A stretch of 10,150 bases of DNA from Brevundimonas vancanneytii (lineage in GTDB: Bacteria > Pseudomonadota > Alphaproteobacteria > Caulobacterales > Caulobacteraceae), in assembly GCA_945874855.1 (NCBI GenBank), contig CAMCIP010000075.1, positions 1 through 10,150 on the forward strand, read 5' to 3'. Each line of letters begins with the position of its first letter. The stretch's first letter is position 1. The notes beneath the pieces were generated by a model. That model worked only from the letters and a program-made list of their open reading frames with translations. It did no database searches and was not told the origin of the DNA. This document shows positions 1 to 6,349 of the stretch, one piece after another. Made by a program: the position numbers and the translations under genes.

Positions 1-207
1 CAGATCCGCGAGACCATCGACAAGGATCACACCGTCGAGGGCGACCTGCGCCGCGAGACGTCGATGAACATCAAGCGTCTGATGGACCTGGCCTGCTACC
101 GCGGCCTGCGTCACCGCAAGGGCCTGCCGGTCCGCGGCCAGCGCACCCATACCAACGCCCGCACCCGCAAGGGTCCCGCCAAGCCGATCGCCGGCAAGAA
201 GAAGTAA
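1..207 (+). CDS. rpsM: 30S ribosomal protein S13, C-terminal part (5' end outside window)
   Basis: The open frame enters from the left edge and ends at TAA (205-207), giving 68 residues. S13 sits in the head of the small subunit and contacts the P-site tRNA and the intersubunit bridges. The visible part is the C-terminal half: the end of the helical domain (MNIKRLMDLACYRGLRHRKG) followed by the strongly basic tail with the family signature GLPVRGQRTHTNART and a lysine-rich end (AGKKK). S13 is usually about 118-122 residues, so roughly the first 50-55 are missing to the left. The next gene, rpsK, starts only 9 nt after the stop, as expected inside the alpha operon. Identification is secure from the C-terminal signature. 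Confidence 0.97.
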   Translation, partial: QIRETIDKDHTVEGDLRRETSMNIKRLMDLACYRGLRHRKGLPVRGQRTHTNARTRKGPAKPIAGKKK

Positions 208-216
208 GACACACAG

Positions 217-606
217 ATGGCCAAGGATCAGGGTCGCGTCAAAAAGCGCGAGCGCAAGAACATCACCTCGGGCGTCGCCCATGTGAACGCCAGCTTCAAC
301 AACACCATGGTGACCATCACGGACGCCCAGGGCAACGCCATCTCCTGGTCGTCGGCCGGGCACATGGGCTTCAAGGGGTCGCGCAAGTCGACGCCCTATG
401 CCGCCCAGATGGCCGCCGAGGACGCGGGCAAGAAGGCCCAGGAGCACGGCGTCAAGACGCTGGAAGTCAACGTCTCGGGTCCCGGTTCCGGCCGTGAGTC
501 GGCCCTGCGCGCGCTGCAGTCCGTCGGCCTGACCATCACCACCATCCGCGACGTCACCCCCATGCCGCACAATGGCTGCCGTCCGCCCAAGCGCCGCCGC
601 GTCTAA
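217..606 (+). CDS. rpsK: 30S ribosomal protein S11
   Basis: This 129-residue protein is full length for bacterial S11, which sits on the platform of the small subunit next to the mRNA exit and the 3' end of 16S rRNA. The basic N-terminus (KDQGRVKKRERKN) leads into the S11 core. The glycine-rich GPGSGRE motif lies at about residues 88-94, and the hallmark C-terminus (DVTPMPHNGCRPPKRRRV) at 112-129. The ATG at 217 is set by conservation of the MAK start. No strong Shine-Dalgarno is visible; the ATG is preceded by GACACACAG, and a near-identical GACACAC precedes the rpoA ATG. It is co-transcribed with rpsM (9 nt gap). It is followed directly by rpoA rather than by rpsD as in E. coli, which fits alphaproteobacteria, where rpsD lies elsewhere. 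Confidence 0.98.
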   Translation: MAKDQGRVKKRERKNITSGVAHVNASFNNTMVTITDAQGNAISWSSAGHMGFKGSRKSTPYAAQMAAEDAGKKAQEHGVKTLEVNVSGPGSGRESALRALQSVGLTITTIRDVTPMPHNGCRPPKRRRV

Positions 607-634
607 CTCCGCTTTCGTCGCCGACCCTATTCTG

Positions 635-674
635 CGCCGGTCCTGACGCCCTGACGAGGAGCGAGGGACCGGCG
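635..674 (+). promoter_or_regulatory. Inverted repeat / possible RNA hairpin in the rpsK-rpoA gap
   Basis: A perfect 9-bp inverted repeat, CGCCGGTCC (635-643) and GGACCGGCG (666-674), encloses a 22-nt loop containing the direct repeat TGACGCCCTGACG. It fills much of the 91-nt gap between rpsK and rpoA and ends 12 nt before the GAGG ribosome-binding site of rpoA (687-690). No T-run follows, so it does not look like an intrinsic terminator. A processing site or translational element is possible. The structure is seen in the sequence; any function is inference. Confidence 0.45.
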
Positions 675-697
675 AACTCCGTATTCGAGGGACACAC

Positions 698-1717
698 ATG
701 ATCGAACGTAACTGGCAAGAACTGATCCGTCCCGAAAAGCCCCAGATCGAAACGGGCGTCGACCCCCTTCGCAAGGCGCGTCTGGTGGCCGAACCGCTTG
801 AGCGCGGCTTTGGCGTGACCCTGGGCAACGCCCTTCGCCGGGTCCTGCTGTCGTCGCTGCAGGGCGCGGCCGTGACCGCCATCCAGATCGACGGCGTGGT
901 GCACGAGTTCTCGTCGCTGGAAGGCGTGCGGGAAGACGTCGTCGACATCGTCCTGAACATCAAGCAACTGGCGCTGCGCATGCACGCCGAGGGCCCCAAG
1001 CGCATGACGCTGCGGGCCACCGGCCCGGGCGTGGTGACCGCCGGCCAGATCGACGTGCCGGCCGACATTGACGTGCTGAACCCGGACCATGTGATCTGCA
1101 CCCTCGATGAGGGCGCGTCGGTCCGCATGGAACTGACGGTCCAGAACGGCAAGGGCTATGTCGCCTCCGAGAAGAACCGCCCCGAAGACGCTCCGATCGG
1201 CCTGATCGCCGTCGACGCCCTTTATTCGCCGGTCAAGCGCGTCGCCTATCGCGTCGAGCCGACCCGTCAGGGCCAGTCGCTGGACTATGACAAGCTGGTG
1301 CTGGAAGTCGAAACCAACGGTGCCGTCAGCCCCGTGGACGCCGTGGCCTATGCCTCGCGCATCCTCCAGGACCAGTTGCAGATCTTCATCACCTTCGACG
1401 AGCCCAAGAAGGTCGTGGAAATGGCGGACGGCAAGCCCGACCTGCCGTTCAACCCGGCCCTACTGAAGAAGGTGGACGAGCTGGAACTGTCGGTGCGTTC
1501 GGCCAACTGCCTGAAGAACGACAACATCGTCTACATCGGGGACCTGATCCAGAAGACCGAGGGCGAAATGCTGCGCACCCCGAACTTCGGCCGCAAGTCT
1601 CTGAACGAGATCAAGGAAGTGCTGGCGACCATGGGCCTCAGCCTGGGCATGGACGTGCCCAACTGGCCGCCCGAGAACATCGAAGACCTGGCCAAGAAGT
1701 TCGACGACCAGATCTGA
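698..1717 (+). CDS. rpoA: DNA-directed RNA polymerase subunit alpha
   Basis: This 339-residue protein has normal length for alphaproteobacterial RpoA. The alpha dimer nucleates assembly of RNA polymerase (alpha2, beta, beta', omega), and its C-terminal domain binds UP elements and activators. The N-terminal assembly/dimerisation domain (about 1-235) contains GFGVTLGNALRRVLLSS near residues 37-53. After a linker, the C-terminal domain (about 250-320) contains LSVRSANCLK, with R267, N270 and C271 matching E. coli R265, N268 and C269, the main DNA-contact residues. It also has FGRKSL (297-302, with G298 and K300 matching G296 and K298) and the ending GLSLGMDVPNWPP. The ATG at 698 is supported by GAGG at 687-690, 7 nt upstream. 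It lies between rpsK and rplQ in the alpha operon. Nothing is odd except the hairpin upstream. Confidence 0.98.
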   Translation: MIERNWQELIRPEKPQIETGVDPLRKARLVAEPLERGFGVTLGNALRRVLLSSLQGAAVTAIQIDGVVHEFSSLEGVREDVVDIVLNIKQLALRMHAEGPKRMTLRATGPGVVTAGQIDVPADIDVLNPDHVICTLDEGASVRMELTVQNGKGYVASEKNRPEDAPIGLIAVDALYSPVKRVAYRVEPTRQGQSLDYDKLVLEVETNGAVSPVDAVAYASRILQDQLQIFITFDEPKKVVEMADGKPDLPFNPALLKKVDELELSVRSANCLKNDNIVYIGDLIQKTEGEMLRTPNFGRKSLNEIKEVLATMGLSLGMDVPNWPPENIEDLAKKFDDQI

Positions 1718-1782
1718 TCATCAACCCTTCCGCCCGTCTCTTCGAAAAGAGGCCCGGAGCGGTTAGAATGAGGACGGTCAAA

Positions 1783-1823
1783 GGTCTCCCGCGGGAGAAA
1801 CCGGGACCGGAGTAGGAGAGACC
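1783..1823 (+). promoter_or_regulatory. rplQ leader with two mutually exclusive potential hairpins over the RBS
   Basis: The 109-nt gap between rpoA and rplQ contains a perfect 14-bp palindrome, TCTCCCGCGGGAGA (1785-1798). As RNA it can fold as TCTCC/GGAGA with a CGCG loop. The same 5' segment, GGTCTC (1783-1788), is also complementary to GAGACC (1818-1823), which overlaps the rplQ ribosome-binding site AGGAGAG (1814-1820). The two pairings exclude each other: the first leaves the RBS open and the second partly covers it. A separate small hairpin, CTCTT-CGAA-AAGAG, lies at 1738-1751. Pairings are seen in the sequence; a regulatory role is inference. Confidence 0.35.
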
Positions 1824-1826
1824 CCG

Positions 1827-2243
1827 ATGCGCCACGGCGCCGCCCATCGCAAGCTTGGTCGCACGACCAGCCATCGCCAGGCCATGTTCGCCAACATGGC
1901 CGCGAGCCTGATCAAGCACGAGCAGATCACCACGACCCTGCCCAAGGCCAAGGAGCTGCGCCCCTTCGTCGAGAAGCTGGTCACCCTGGCCAAGAAGGGC
2001 GACCTGCATGCCCGCCGTCAGGCCATCAGCCAGGTCCGGGACGTGCCGCAGGTCGGCAAGCTGTTCGAGACCATCGGCCCGCGCTACGCCGCGCGGAACG
2101 GCGGCTACATCCGCATCATGAAGGCGGGCTTCCGTCATGGCGACAACGCCGCCATGGCCGTGATCGAGTTCGTCGACCGCGACGTCGATGCCAAGGGCCA
2201 GGACTCTGGCCCGGTCCAGGACTTCGGCGGCGACGAGGACTGA
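1827..2243 (+). CDS. rplQ: 50S ribosomal protein L17
   Basis: This 138-residue protein is L17, a large-subunit protein near the peptide exit tunnel. The N-terminal signature HRKLGRTTSHR (7-17), the segment ITTTLPKAKELR (34-45), NGGYIRIMK (91-99) and GDNAAMAVIEFVDR (about 105-118) are all typical. The tail after about residue 117 is acidic (ending DFGGDED) and makes it longer than the 127-residue E. coli protein; such tails are common in alphaproteobacteria. The ATG at 1827 is preceded by AGGAG (1814-1818) at 8 nt spacing. It is the last gene of the alpha operon and is followed by a strong terminator. The leader may fold in two alternative ways over the RBS. Confidence 0.97.
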   Translation: MRHGAAHRKLGRTTSHRQAMFANMAASLIKHEQITTTLPKAKELRPFVEKLVTLAKKGDLHARRQAISQVRDVPQVGKLFETIGPRYAARNGGYIRIMKAGFRHGDNAAMAVIEFVDRDVDAKGQDSGPVQDFGGDED

Positions 2244-2276
2244 AGTCCGCCTGTCACGGGCAGTACTGAGTGCCTG

Positions 2277-2309
2277 AAGGGGCGGCCGGGGAGATCGGGC
2301 CGCCCTTTT
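2277..2309 (+). terminator. Rho-independent terminator of the alpha operon
   Basis: A perfect 8-bp GC stem, GGGCGGCC (2280-2287) with GGCCGCCC (2298-2305), and a 10-nt loop are followed by TTTTG. The stem can extend by GU and AU pairs with AAG at 2277-2279. It lies 34 nt past the rplQ stop in the 81-nt convergent gap. On the - strand the stem is followed by CTTCAGG, without a T-run, so it is expected to work mainly for the + strand operon and not for the gene ending at 2325. Confidence 0.9.
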
Positions 2310-2324
2310 GCTTGGGTGAAGCGC

Positions 2325-3266
2325 CTATTCGCCTTCAGCTTCTGCTTCTGCCTCGGCAGCCGCGCGACGGTCGCGGAACATGCCTGTGGCGATCTGGCCG
2401 AGCTGCGACGACGGCAGCCGCCGGTTCAGTTCCACGCCGTACAGGGCCTCCAGATAGGCGCGGTCCCAGTCGGTCATCGCCTGAGCGACGGCCGGGTTCG
2501 CCACCACGTTCAGTATGGAGGGGAAATCCCCGACCTCGTGGTCCGCATCGATCTGGGCCAGGGCGACCATGGCGACATAGTCGCTGAGCTGGATCAGGCC
2601 CAGGTGCTCGACCTGATCGATGTCGATGATGATGAAGGCCCGGCGGAGTTCATTGCGGACGGGCGTCGTCAACCGGCTCGCGAAGGTGCTGACCGTGGGG
2701 ATCCGGTCATCTCCCGGCAGTCGGACCGCGGGGTTGCCGGTTTCGGTCACCGGCAGGGCGACATGCCACCAACGGACCGGCCGCTCGCTCGAGACGAACT
2801 GGTCGAGGCTGCGTCGGGATCGCGCGGCACCCGCATACTTGGGTCTGAAGGCATTCGGGCTTCGCTCGACCAGGGCCGCCGCGAGGGCCGGAGCGTCGGT
2901 CGTCACCAGGACGAGCACATTGGGGCTGCACCCCGGTTCACCGACCGGCAGTCCCAGCGACAGCGCGACGTCAGATATGCGATCCGCCATGACCTGGGCG
3001 GCCTCACGCTCCAGATTGGCGACGCCGACACAGACGCCAGCGGGCGCGCTCCATCGCGCCGGGCCCCGCCCGCGGGGCGGGGCGGTGACGGCGTCGACGA
3101 AGGTGGCGACCTGGTCCCGCAGCGGCGCACCCTGGACGACGATGTCGTCGACCCGCGTCGGCTCGGGCTCGACCGGGTCCTGGGCCTGAACGCTCTGAAC
3201 CGACAGGCAAAGGAGGGCCAGCGCCAGCAGCGTCCGAGCTCCGCCGGCTCCTGTGCCCCGCTGCAC
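2325..3266 (-). CDS. Secreted protein of unknown function in an ABC exporter operon
   Basis: I recognise no functional domain. The 313-residue protein starts with GTG at 3264-3266, chosen because a perfect AAGGAG lies 7 nt upstream. An N-terminal signal peptide is clear: positive start, hydrophobic core around 12-24 (LLALALLCLSV) and a VQA cleavage site near 26-28. The mature part begins with an acidic proline-rich stretch, then VDDIVVQG (39-46), which resembles the start of TonB-dependent receptor plug domains. A globular region of about 230 residues follows, with two cysteines (C79, C113) that could form a disulfide, a VRWWHVALP motif (164-172) and the hydrophobic strand FIIIDID (211-217). 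The C-terminus is an alternating Ala-Glu tail (AEAEAEAEGE). It is the third gene of an operon with an ABC-2 permease and ATPase, starting 4 nt after the permease stop. Localisation is probably periplasmic. The link to the exporter is inferred from context only. Confidence 0.85.
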   Translation of the reverse strand: MQRGTGAGGARTLLALALLCLSVQSVQAQDPVEPEPTRVDDIVVQGAPLRDQVATFVDAVTAPPRGRGPARWSAPAGVCVGVANLEREAAQVMADRISDVALSLGLPVGEPGCSPNVLVLVTTDAPALAAALVERSPNAFRPKYAGAARSRRSLDQFVSSERPVRWWHVALPVTETGNPAVRLPGDDRIPTVSTFASRLTTPVRNELRRAFIIIDIDQVEHLGLIQLSDYVAMVALAQIDADHEVGDFPSILNVVANPAVAQAMTDWDRAYLEALYGVELNRRLPSSQLGQIATGMFRDRRAAAEAEAEAEGE

Positions 3267-3270
3267 CGGC

Positions 3271-4128
3271 CTACTCCTTCGACAGATCCTGACGCTGGAA
3301 CCAGGCCAGGGCCCCGACCAGGGGTACCACCGACCACAGGGCCAGACTGACGGCAGCCTTTGTCACCAGCAGGCCGTCGGCCTCGGGGCCAGAGCCGGCC
3401 TGGATCGCGGCCTTCAGCGTGTCATAGGCGAGGCCCGGCAGGATCAGTTGCGGGGCCCATTCGGTCGGCTCCCAGCCCAGCAGCGGCAACCCTGCCTGGC
3501 CGAAGATCGACTGCACGAAGCCCACCGCAAACGGCACGAACAGGGCGGCCAGCAGGGAGCGGCTGATGACGGCGGTCAGCAAGGCGATCATGGCGTACTG
3601 GACGATGCGGACCAGCCCCAGCAGCCAGATCAGGGCGAACCGGCCCCAGTCGTCGGCCCCGTACTCAAACGTCAGCGGACGCTCGAACACCACGGCCTGG
3701 GCTGCGGTAAAGATGAAGGCCGCGACGAGGAAGGTCAGCATGGCCGCCACGGCCACCGCCTTCAGCACCCCCACCTTGCCAAGAATGAGGTTGGTCCGGG
3801 TGTTCCGCGCGCTGATCAGACGCCAGCTCTCCCAGCGATAATCGCCGGCATAGAGCGTGGCCGCCGCGATCAGCATCATGACCAGGATGACCCCGTTGGC
3901 ACCGCTGCCGGCGCCGAGCGTCAGGGCGTCGCCCAGGTTGACCGGAGCGTTGCCGAGGGTCTGCGGGAGGCCAGCCTTCTCCATGTCCGGCGCGCGGGAC
4001 TCGGCCACAAGGTGGAAAATCACACCGCCGACCGCGAAGACGAGGGGGGTGAACAGCACGCTCCAGAACAGGACCATGCGGTTGCGAAGCAGGCGGACCG
4101 CTTCGGCGCGGAAGGCGTCAACGAGCAT
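3271..4128 (-). CDS. ABC-2 type transporter permease
   Basis: This 285-residue inner-membrane protein has about six hydrophobic spans, near residues 19-41, 78-95, 121-145, 161-186, 191-210 and 255-276. That is the ABC-2 permease layout of six helices and a cytoplasmic N-terminus. The N-terminal amphipathic segment (DAFRAEAVRLLRNR) before helix 1 and the charged loop GDYRWESWRLISARN after helix 2 fit bacitracin-resistance/Nos-type ABC-2 permeases. The ATG at 4128 is supported by a perfect AGGAGG 6 nt upstream. It overlaps the ATPase gene by 11 bp, so the two are coupled and should form one exporter. The substrate cannot be read from the sequence; small hydrophobic compounds, lipids or peptides are typical for the family, and some members instead support biogenesis of membrane or secreted proteins. 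Confidence 0.9.
   Translation of the reverse strand: MLVDAFRAEAVRLLRNRMVLFWSVLFTPLVFAVGGVIFHLVAESRAPDMEKAGLPQTLGNAPVNLGDALTLGAGSGANGVILVMMLIAAATLYAGDYRWESWRLISARNTRTNLILGKVGVLKAVAVAAMLTFLVAAFIFTAAQAVVFERPLTFEYGADDWGRFALIWLLGLVRIVQYAMIALLTAVISRSLLAALFVPFAVGFVQSIFGQAGLPLLGWEPTEWAPQLILPGLAYDTLKAAIQAGSGPEADGLLVTKAAVSLALWSVVPLVGALAWFQRQDLSKE
3274..3280 (-). promoter_or_regulatory. Strong ribosome-binding site deciding a GTG start
   Basis: GAAGGAG on the - strand lies within the last codons of the permease gene, 7 nt before the GTG at 3264-3266. It fixes the start of the secreted unknown protein, whose signal peptide follows immediately, and ties its translation to the permease gene. Confidence 0.8.
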
Positions 4129-5035
4129 GGATCGCCTCCTGGGCCTGAACTGCGCCCGTCTCGGTGAAGAAGATGCTCTCCAGATCGGTGCCGACCCAGC
4201 GGGCCTCCTCGATCTCGACGCCGCGTTCGATCAGCGCCCGGAGAAGGGCAGGCGCTTCTGCGCGGGTCACGGCCGCCATGACGGCGTCGGCTCCCTCCGC
4301 CACGCCCCTGGACCCCAAGACTTCGAGAGCGTCCCCTTGTGGACGCACGGCCAGGCGCAGCCGCTCGCCGGCCCCGGTCAGATCGCCGACCGCGCCTTCA
4401 AGCACAAGCTTGCCGCGGTTCAGGATGGCGACGCGGTCGCACACCCGCTGGACCTCCAGCAACTGGTGGCTGGCCAGCACGACGGTCAGGCCGTCGTCGA
4501 CGGCCAGCGACCGGATCAACTGGCGCATCTCCTGGATGCCGGGCGGATCCATGCCACTGGTCGGCTCGTCCAGAATGACCAGCTCCGGCTCGGTCATCAG
4601 GGCGGCGGCGACGCCGAGGCGCTGCATCATGCCGACGGAGAAGCCGCGCACGCGCCGGTCGGCGGCCTCGTGCAGGACCACCCGCTTCAACCAGCCGTCG
4701 ATCCGGCCGGGGTCGGCCTTCAGACCGTGGGCAGCGGCCAGCCACTGCAGCACCTGGCGCGCGGTCAGATAGGGCGGGAACCGCGGGGTCTCGATCATGG
4801 AGCCCATGCGCCGCATGCTGGCGATCTGGCCGATGGGGCCGCCGATGACCGAGGCCTCGCCCTCTGTCGGCTGGATCAGGCCCAGCAGGATGCGGAACAG
4901 GGTCGACTTGCCGGCGCCATTGGGGCCCAGCACGCCATAGACGCCGCCGCGCGGTATGGTCAGGTCCAGTCCGTCGAGGGCGCGGACGGCCCCATAGTGT
5001 TTGGACAGGCCTCGGGTTTCGATCACGGCGTTCAT
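4118..5035 (-). CDS. ABC transporter ATP-binding protein (BcrA/CcmA type)
   Basis: This 305-residue protein is the nucleotide-binding subunit that drives the adjacent ABC-2 permease. Walker A is GPNGAGKST (37-45), Walker B VILDEP (153-158, catalytic E157) and the H-loop is H190 in LASHQL. The signature reads FSVGMMQRLG (132-141) instead of LSGGQ, and the usual Q-loop position holds MIETPRFPPYLTA; both departures are typical of the BcrA/drug-export subfamily. About 85 extra residues follow the ATPase core, ending in the common ESIFFTETG motif. The start is taken at ATG 5033-5035 (MNAVIETRGLSK) because the domain begins there; a 24-residue in-frame extension to 5107 has no protein-like character. 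No Shine-Dalgarno is visible. It is the first gene of the three-gene operon. The substrate is unknown. Confidence 0.93.
   Translation of the reverse strand: MNAVIETRGLSKHYGAVRALDGLDLTIPRGGVYGVLGPNGAGKSTLFRILLGLIQPTEGEASVIGGPIGQIASMRRMGSMIETPRFPPYLTARQVLQWLAAAHGLKADPGRIDGWLKRVVLHEAADRRVRGFSVGMMQRLGVAAALMTEPELVILDEPTSGMDPPGIQEMRQLIRSLAVDDGLTVVLASHQLLEVQRVCDRVAILNRGKLVLEGAVGDLTGAGERLRLAVRPQGDALEVLGSRGVAEGADAVMAAVTRAEAPALLRALIERGVEIEEARWVGTDLESIFFTETGAVQAQEAIHAR
4135..4140 (-). promoter_or_regulatory. Consensus ribosome-binding site of the permease gene
   Basis: AGGAGG on the - strand, 6 nt before the ATG at 4126-4128, lies inside the 3' end of the ATPase gene. It is the best Shine-Dalgarno in the window, whereas the ATPase gene itself has no visible one. 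This may help the permease be made efficiently despite its overlap with the upstream gene. Confidence 0.75.
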
Positions 5036-5133
5036 GCCGACACAGTGACAGGCGCAGCCCCGGCCCGACAACCCGTCTTGGGCCTGTCGCGGATTAAGAT
5101 TAGGCAATGCCCAGTCCCGTCCGGAGCCGCCCC
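5036..5133. promoter_or_regulatory. Divergent promoter region between ABC operon and phosphodiesterase gene
   Basis: These 98 nt must hold the control signals for both divergent units. A 7-bp inverted repeat, GACAGGC (5047-5053) and GCCTGTC (5082-5088), could be an operator or a stem. The only AT-rich segment is 5091-5105, with the direct repeat GATTA-A-GATTA (5092-5102); it could supply a -10 element in either direction (TAAGAT on +, CTTAAT on -). No convincing -35 at correct spacing accompanies either, so I do not name a promoter. Confidence 0.4.
5123..5126 (+). promoter_or_regulatory. Ribosome-binding site deciding the phosphodiesterase start
   Basis: GGAG lies 7 nt before the ATG at 5134. 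It favours that start, directly before the signal peptide, over the in-frame ATG at 5107, which would put nine residues (MPSPVRSRP) before it. Confidence 0.6.
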
Positions 5134-6339
5134 ATGCGCCTGTTTCTCAGTGCCCTGACCCTGATCCTGGCGGTCGCGGTGCCGGTTGCGGCCCAGGAGC
5201 GGCCGGTGATCCTGATCGGCATCGACGGGTTCCGCGCCGACTATCTGGAGCGCGGGGTCACTCCGACGATCAGTCGCCTGGCGGCCGAGGGGGTGACGGC
5301 CGGGGGCGGCATGAAGGCGTCGTTTCCGACCGTGACCTTTCCCAACTTCTTCACCCTGGCGACGGGTCGCCACCCGGATCGTCACGGCCTTATCTACAAC
5401 GCCATGACCGACGCTCGCGCGCCCGGACGTCAGTTCACCCTGCGCAATCGCGCCGAGGTCATGGACGGCTTCTGGTATGAGGCCGAGCCGATCTGGGTCA
5501 CGGCCGAACGGGCGGGAATGACGACCGCGACCATGTTCTGGCCGGGGTCCGAGGCCGCGATCGGCGGCGTGCGGCCCCGCCACTGGATCCCGTTCGAACA
5601 GACGGTTCCCAGCGCCGCCCGGGTCAACATCGTGCTGGGCTGGATGACCCTGCCGGAGGCCGAGCGACCCGATCTCGTCACCCTGTATTTCGACGTCGTC
5701 GACACCGCCGGCCACCGCTTCGGTCCGGGAGCGCCCGAGACCGACGCCGCCCTCGGACAGGTCGACGCGGCCGTGGCTCTGTTGCTGGAGGGGCTGGCGG
5801 CGCGCGGGATCGAGGCCGATCTGGTGATCGTGGCCGACCACGGGATGGCGGGCATCTCGGGCGAGCGCATCGCCTGGCTGGACGAGCGGGTCGATCCCTC
5901 GGCCCTGACGGTGCGCGCCCTGGGCCCTGTGGCCCTGCTGGACCCCGTCCCGGGGCGGGAGGCCGAGGCGACTGCCGTGGTGGGCGAGGGTCCCAACCTG
6001 TCCTGCTGGGCGAAGGCCGACGTGCCCGCCCGACTGGCCTATGGCCGCAATGACCGGGTACCCGCCTATGTCTGCATGGCGCGGACCGGCTGGGTGGCGG
6101 GCATCCGCGGCCAGACCGACCCGGCGAGGATCAGCGGCGGCGCCCATGGCTATGACAATGAAGCGCCCGAGATGCGGGCCCTGTTCGTCGCCCATGGGCC
6201 GGCCTTCGGCCGCGGCCTGACCCTGACGGGGATGGACAGCGTCGACGTCCAGCCCCTGCTGGGTCGCCTGCTGGGCCTGACCGTGCCGGCGGGCGACGGA
6301 CGCGCTGAAGACACCCTGCCGGCAATGCGCGTGCCCTGA
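5134..6339 (+). CDS. Secreted nucleotide pyrophosphatase/phosphodiesterase (alkaline phosphatase superfamily)
   Basis: This 401-residue protein has a signal peptide (hydrophobic core about 3-18, cleavage near AA-Q at 20/21) and should act in the periplasm or outside. It matches the ENPP (type I phosphodiesterase/nucleotide pyrophosphatase) fold, which splits phosphodiester or pyrophosphate bonds with two zinc ions. The whole active set is visible: D31 in IGIDGFRADY, nucleophile T68 and N71 in FPTVTFPNF, D190 and H194 in DVVDTAGHRFGP, D235 and H236 in VADHGMAG, and H338 in SGGAHGYDN. Length is typical of bacterial members. Family members act on nucleotides such as ATP or ADP, or on phospholipid head groups; the sequence does not settle which. 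It diverges from the ABC operon and is followed 87 nt later by the protease gene on the same strand. Confidence 0.93.
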   Translation: MRLFLSALTLILAVAVPVAAQERPVILIGIDGFRADYLERGVTPTISRLAAEGVTAGGGMKASFPTVTFPNFFTLATGRHPDRHGLIYNAMTDARAPGRQFTLRNRAEVMDGFWYEAEPIWVTAERAGMTTATMFWPGSEAAIGGVRPRHWIPFEQTVPSAARVNIVLGWMTLPEAERPDLVTLYFDVVDTAGHRFGPGAPETDAALGQVDAAVALLLEGLAARGIEADLVIVADHGMAGISGERIAWLDERVDPSALTVRALGPVALLDPVPGREAEATAVVGEGPNLSCWAKADVPARLAYGRNDRVPAYVCMARTGWVAGIRGQTDPARISGGAHGYDNEAPEMRALFVAHGPAFGRGLTLTGMDSVDVQPLLGRLLGLTVPAGDGRAEDTLPAMRVP

Positions 6340-6349
6340 TCGCGCCGCA

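Noticed and set aside
554..1090. Antisense frame over rpsK/rpoA
   Set aside because: Shadow of the highly conserved rpoA gene; histidine/arginine/glycine-rich and without motifs.
1741..1769. TTCGAA - 17 nt - TAGAAT as an internal promoter for rplQ
   Set aside because: The -10 is fair (TAGAAT) but the -35 matches only 3 of 6 positions and overlaps the small hairpin at 1738-1751. The gene belongs to the alpha operon. Too weak to call.
2261..2268. CAGTACTG palindrome after rplQ
   Set aside because: An 8-bp palindrome is too short to interpret and sits just before the strong terminator; no partner site is visible.
2316..5158. Several long + strand frames (2316-3350, 3253-4167, 3857-5158) opposite the ABC operon
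   Set aside because: The - strand frames here encode a signal peptide, membrane spans and Walker motifs in the expected order with ribosome-binding sites; the + frames show none of these.
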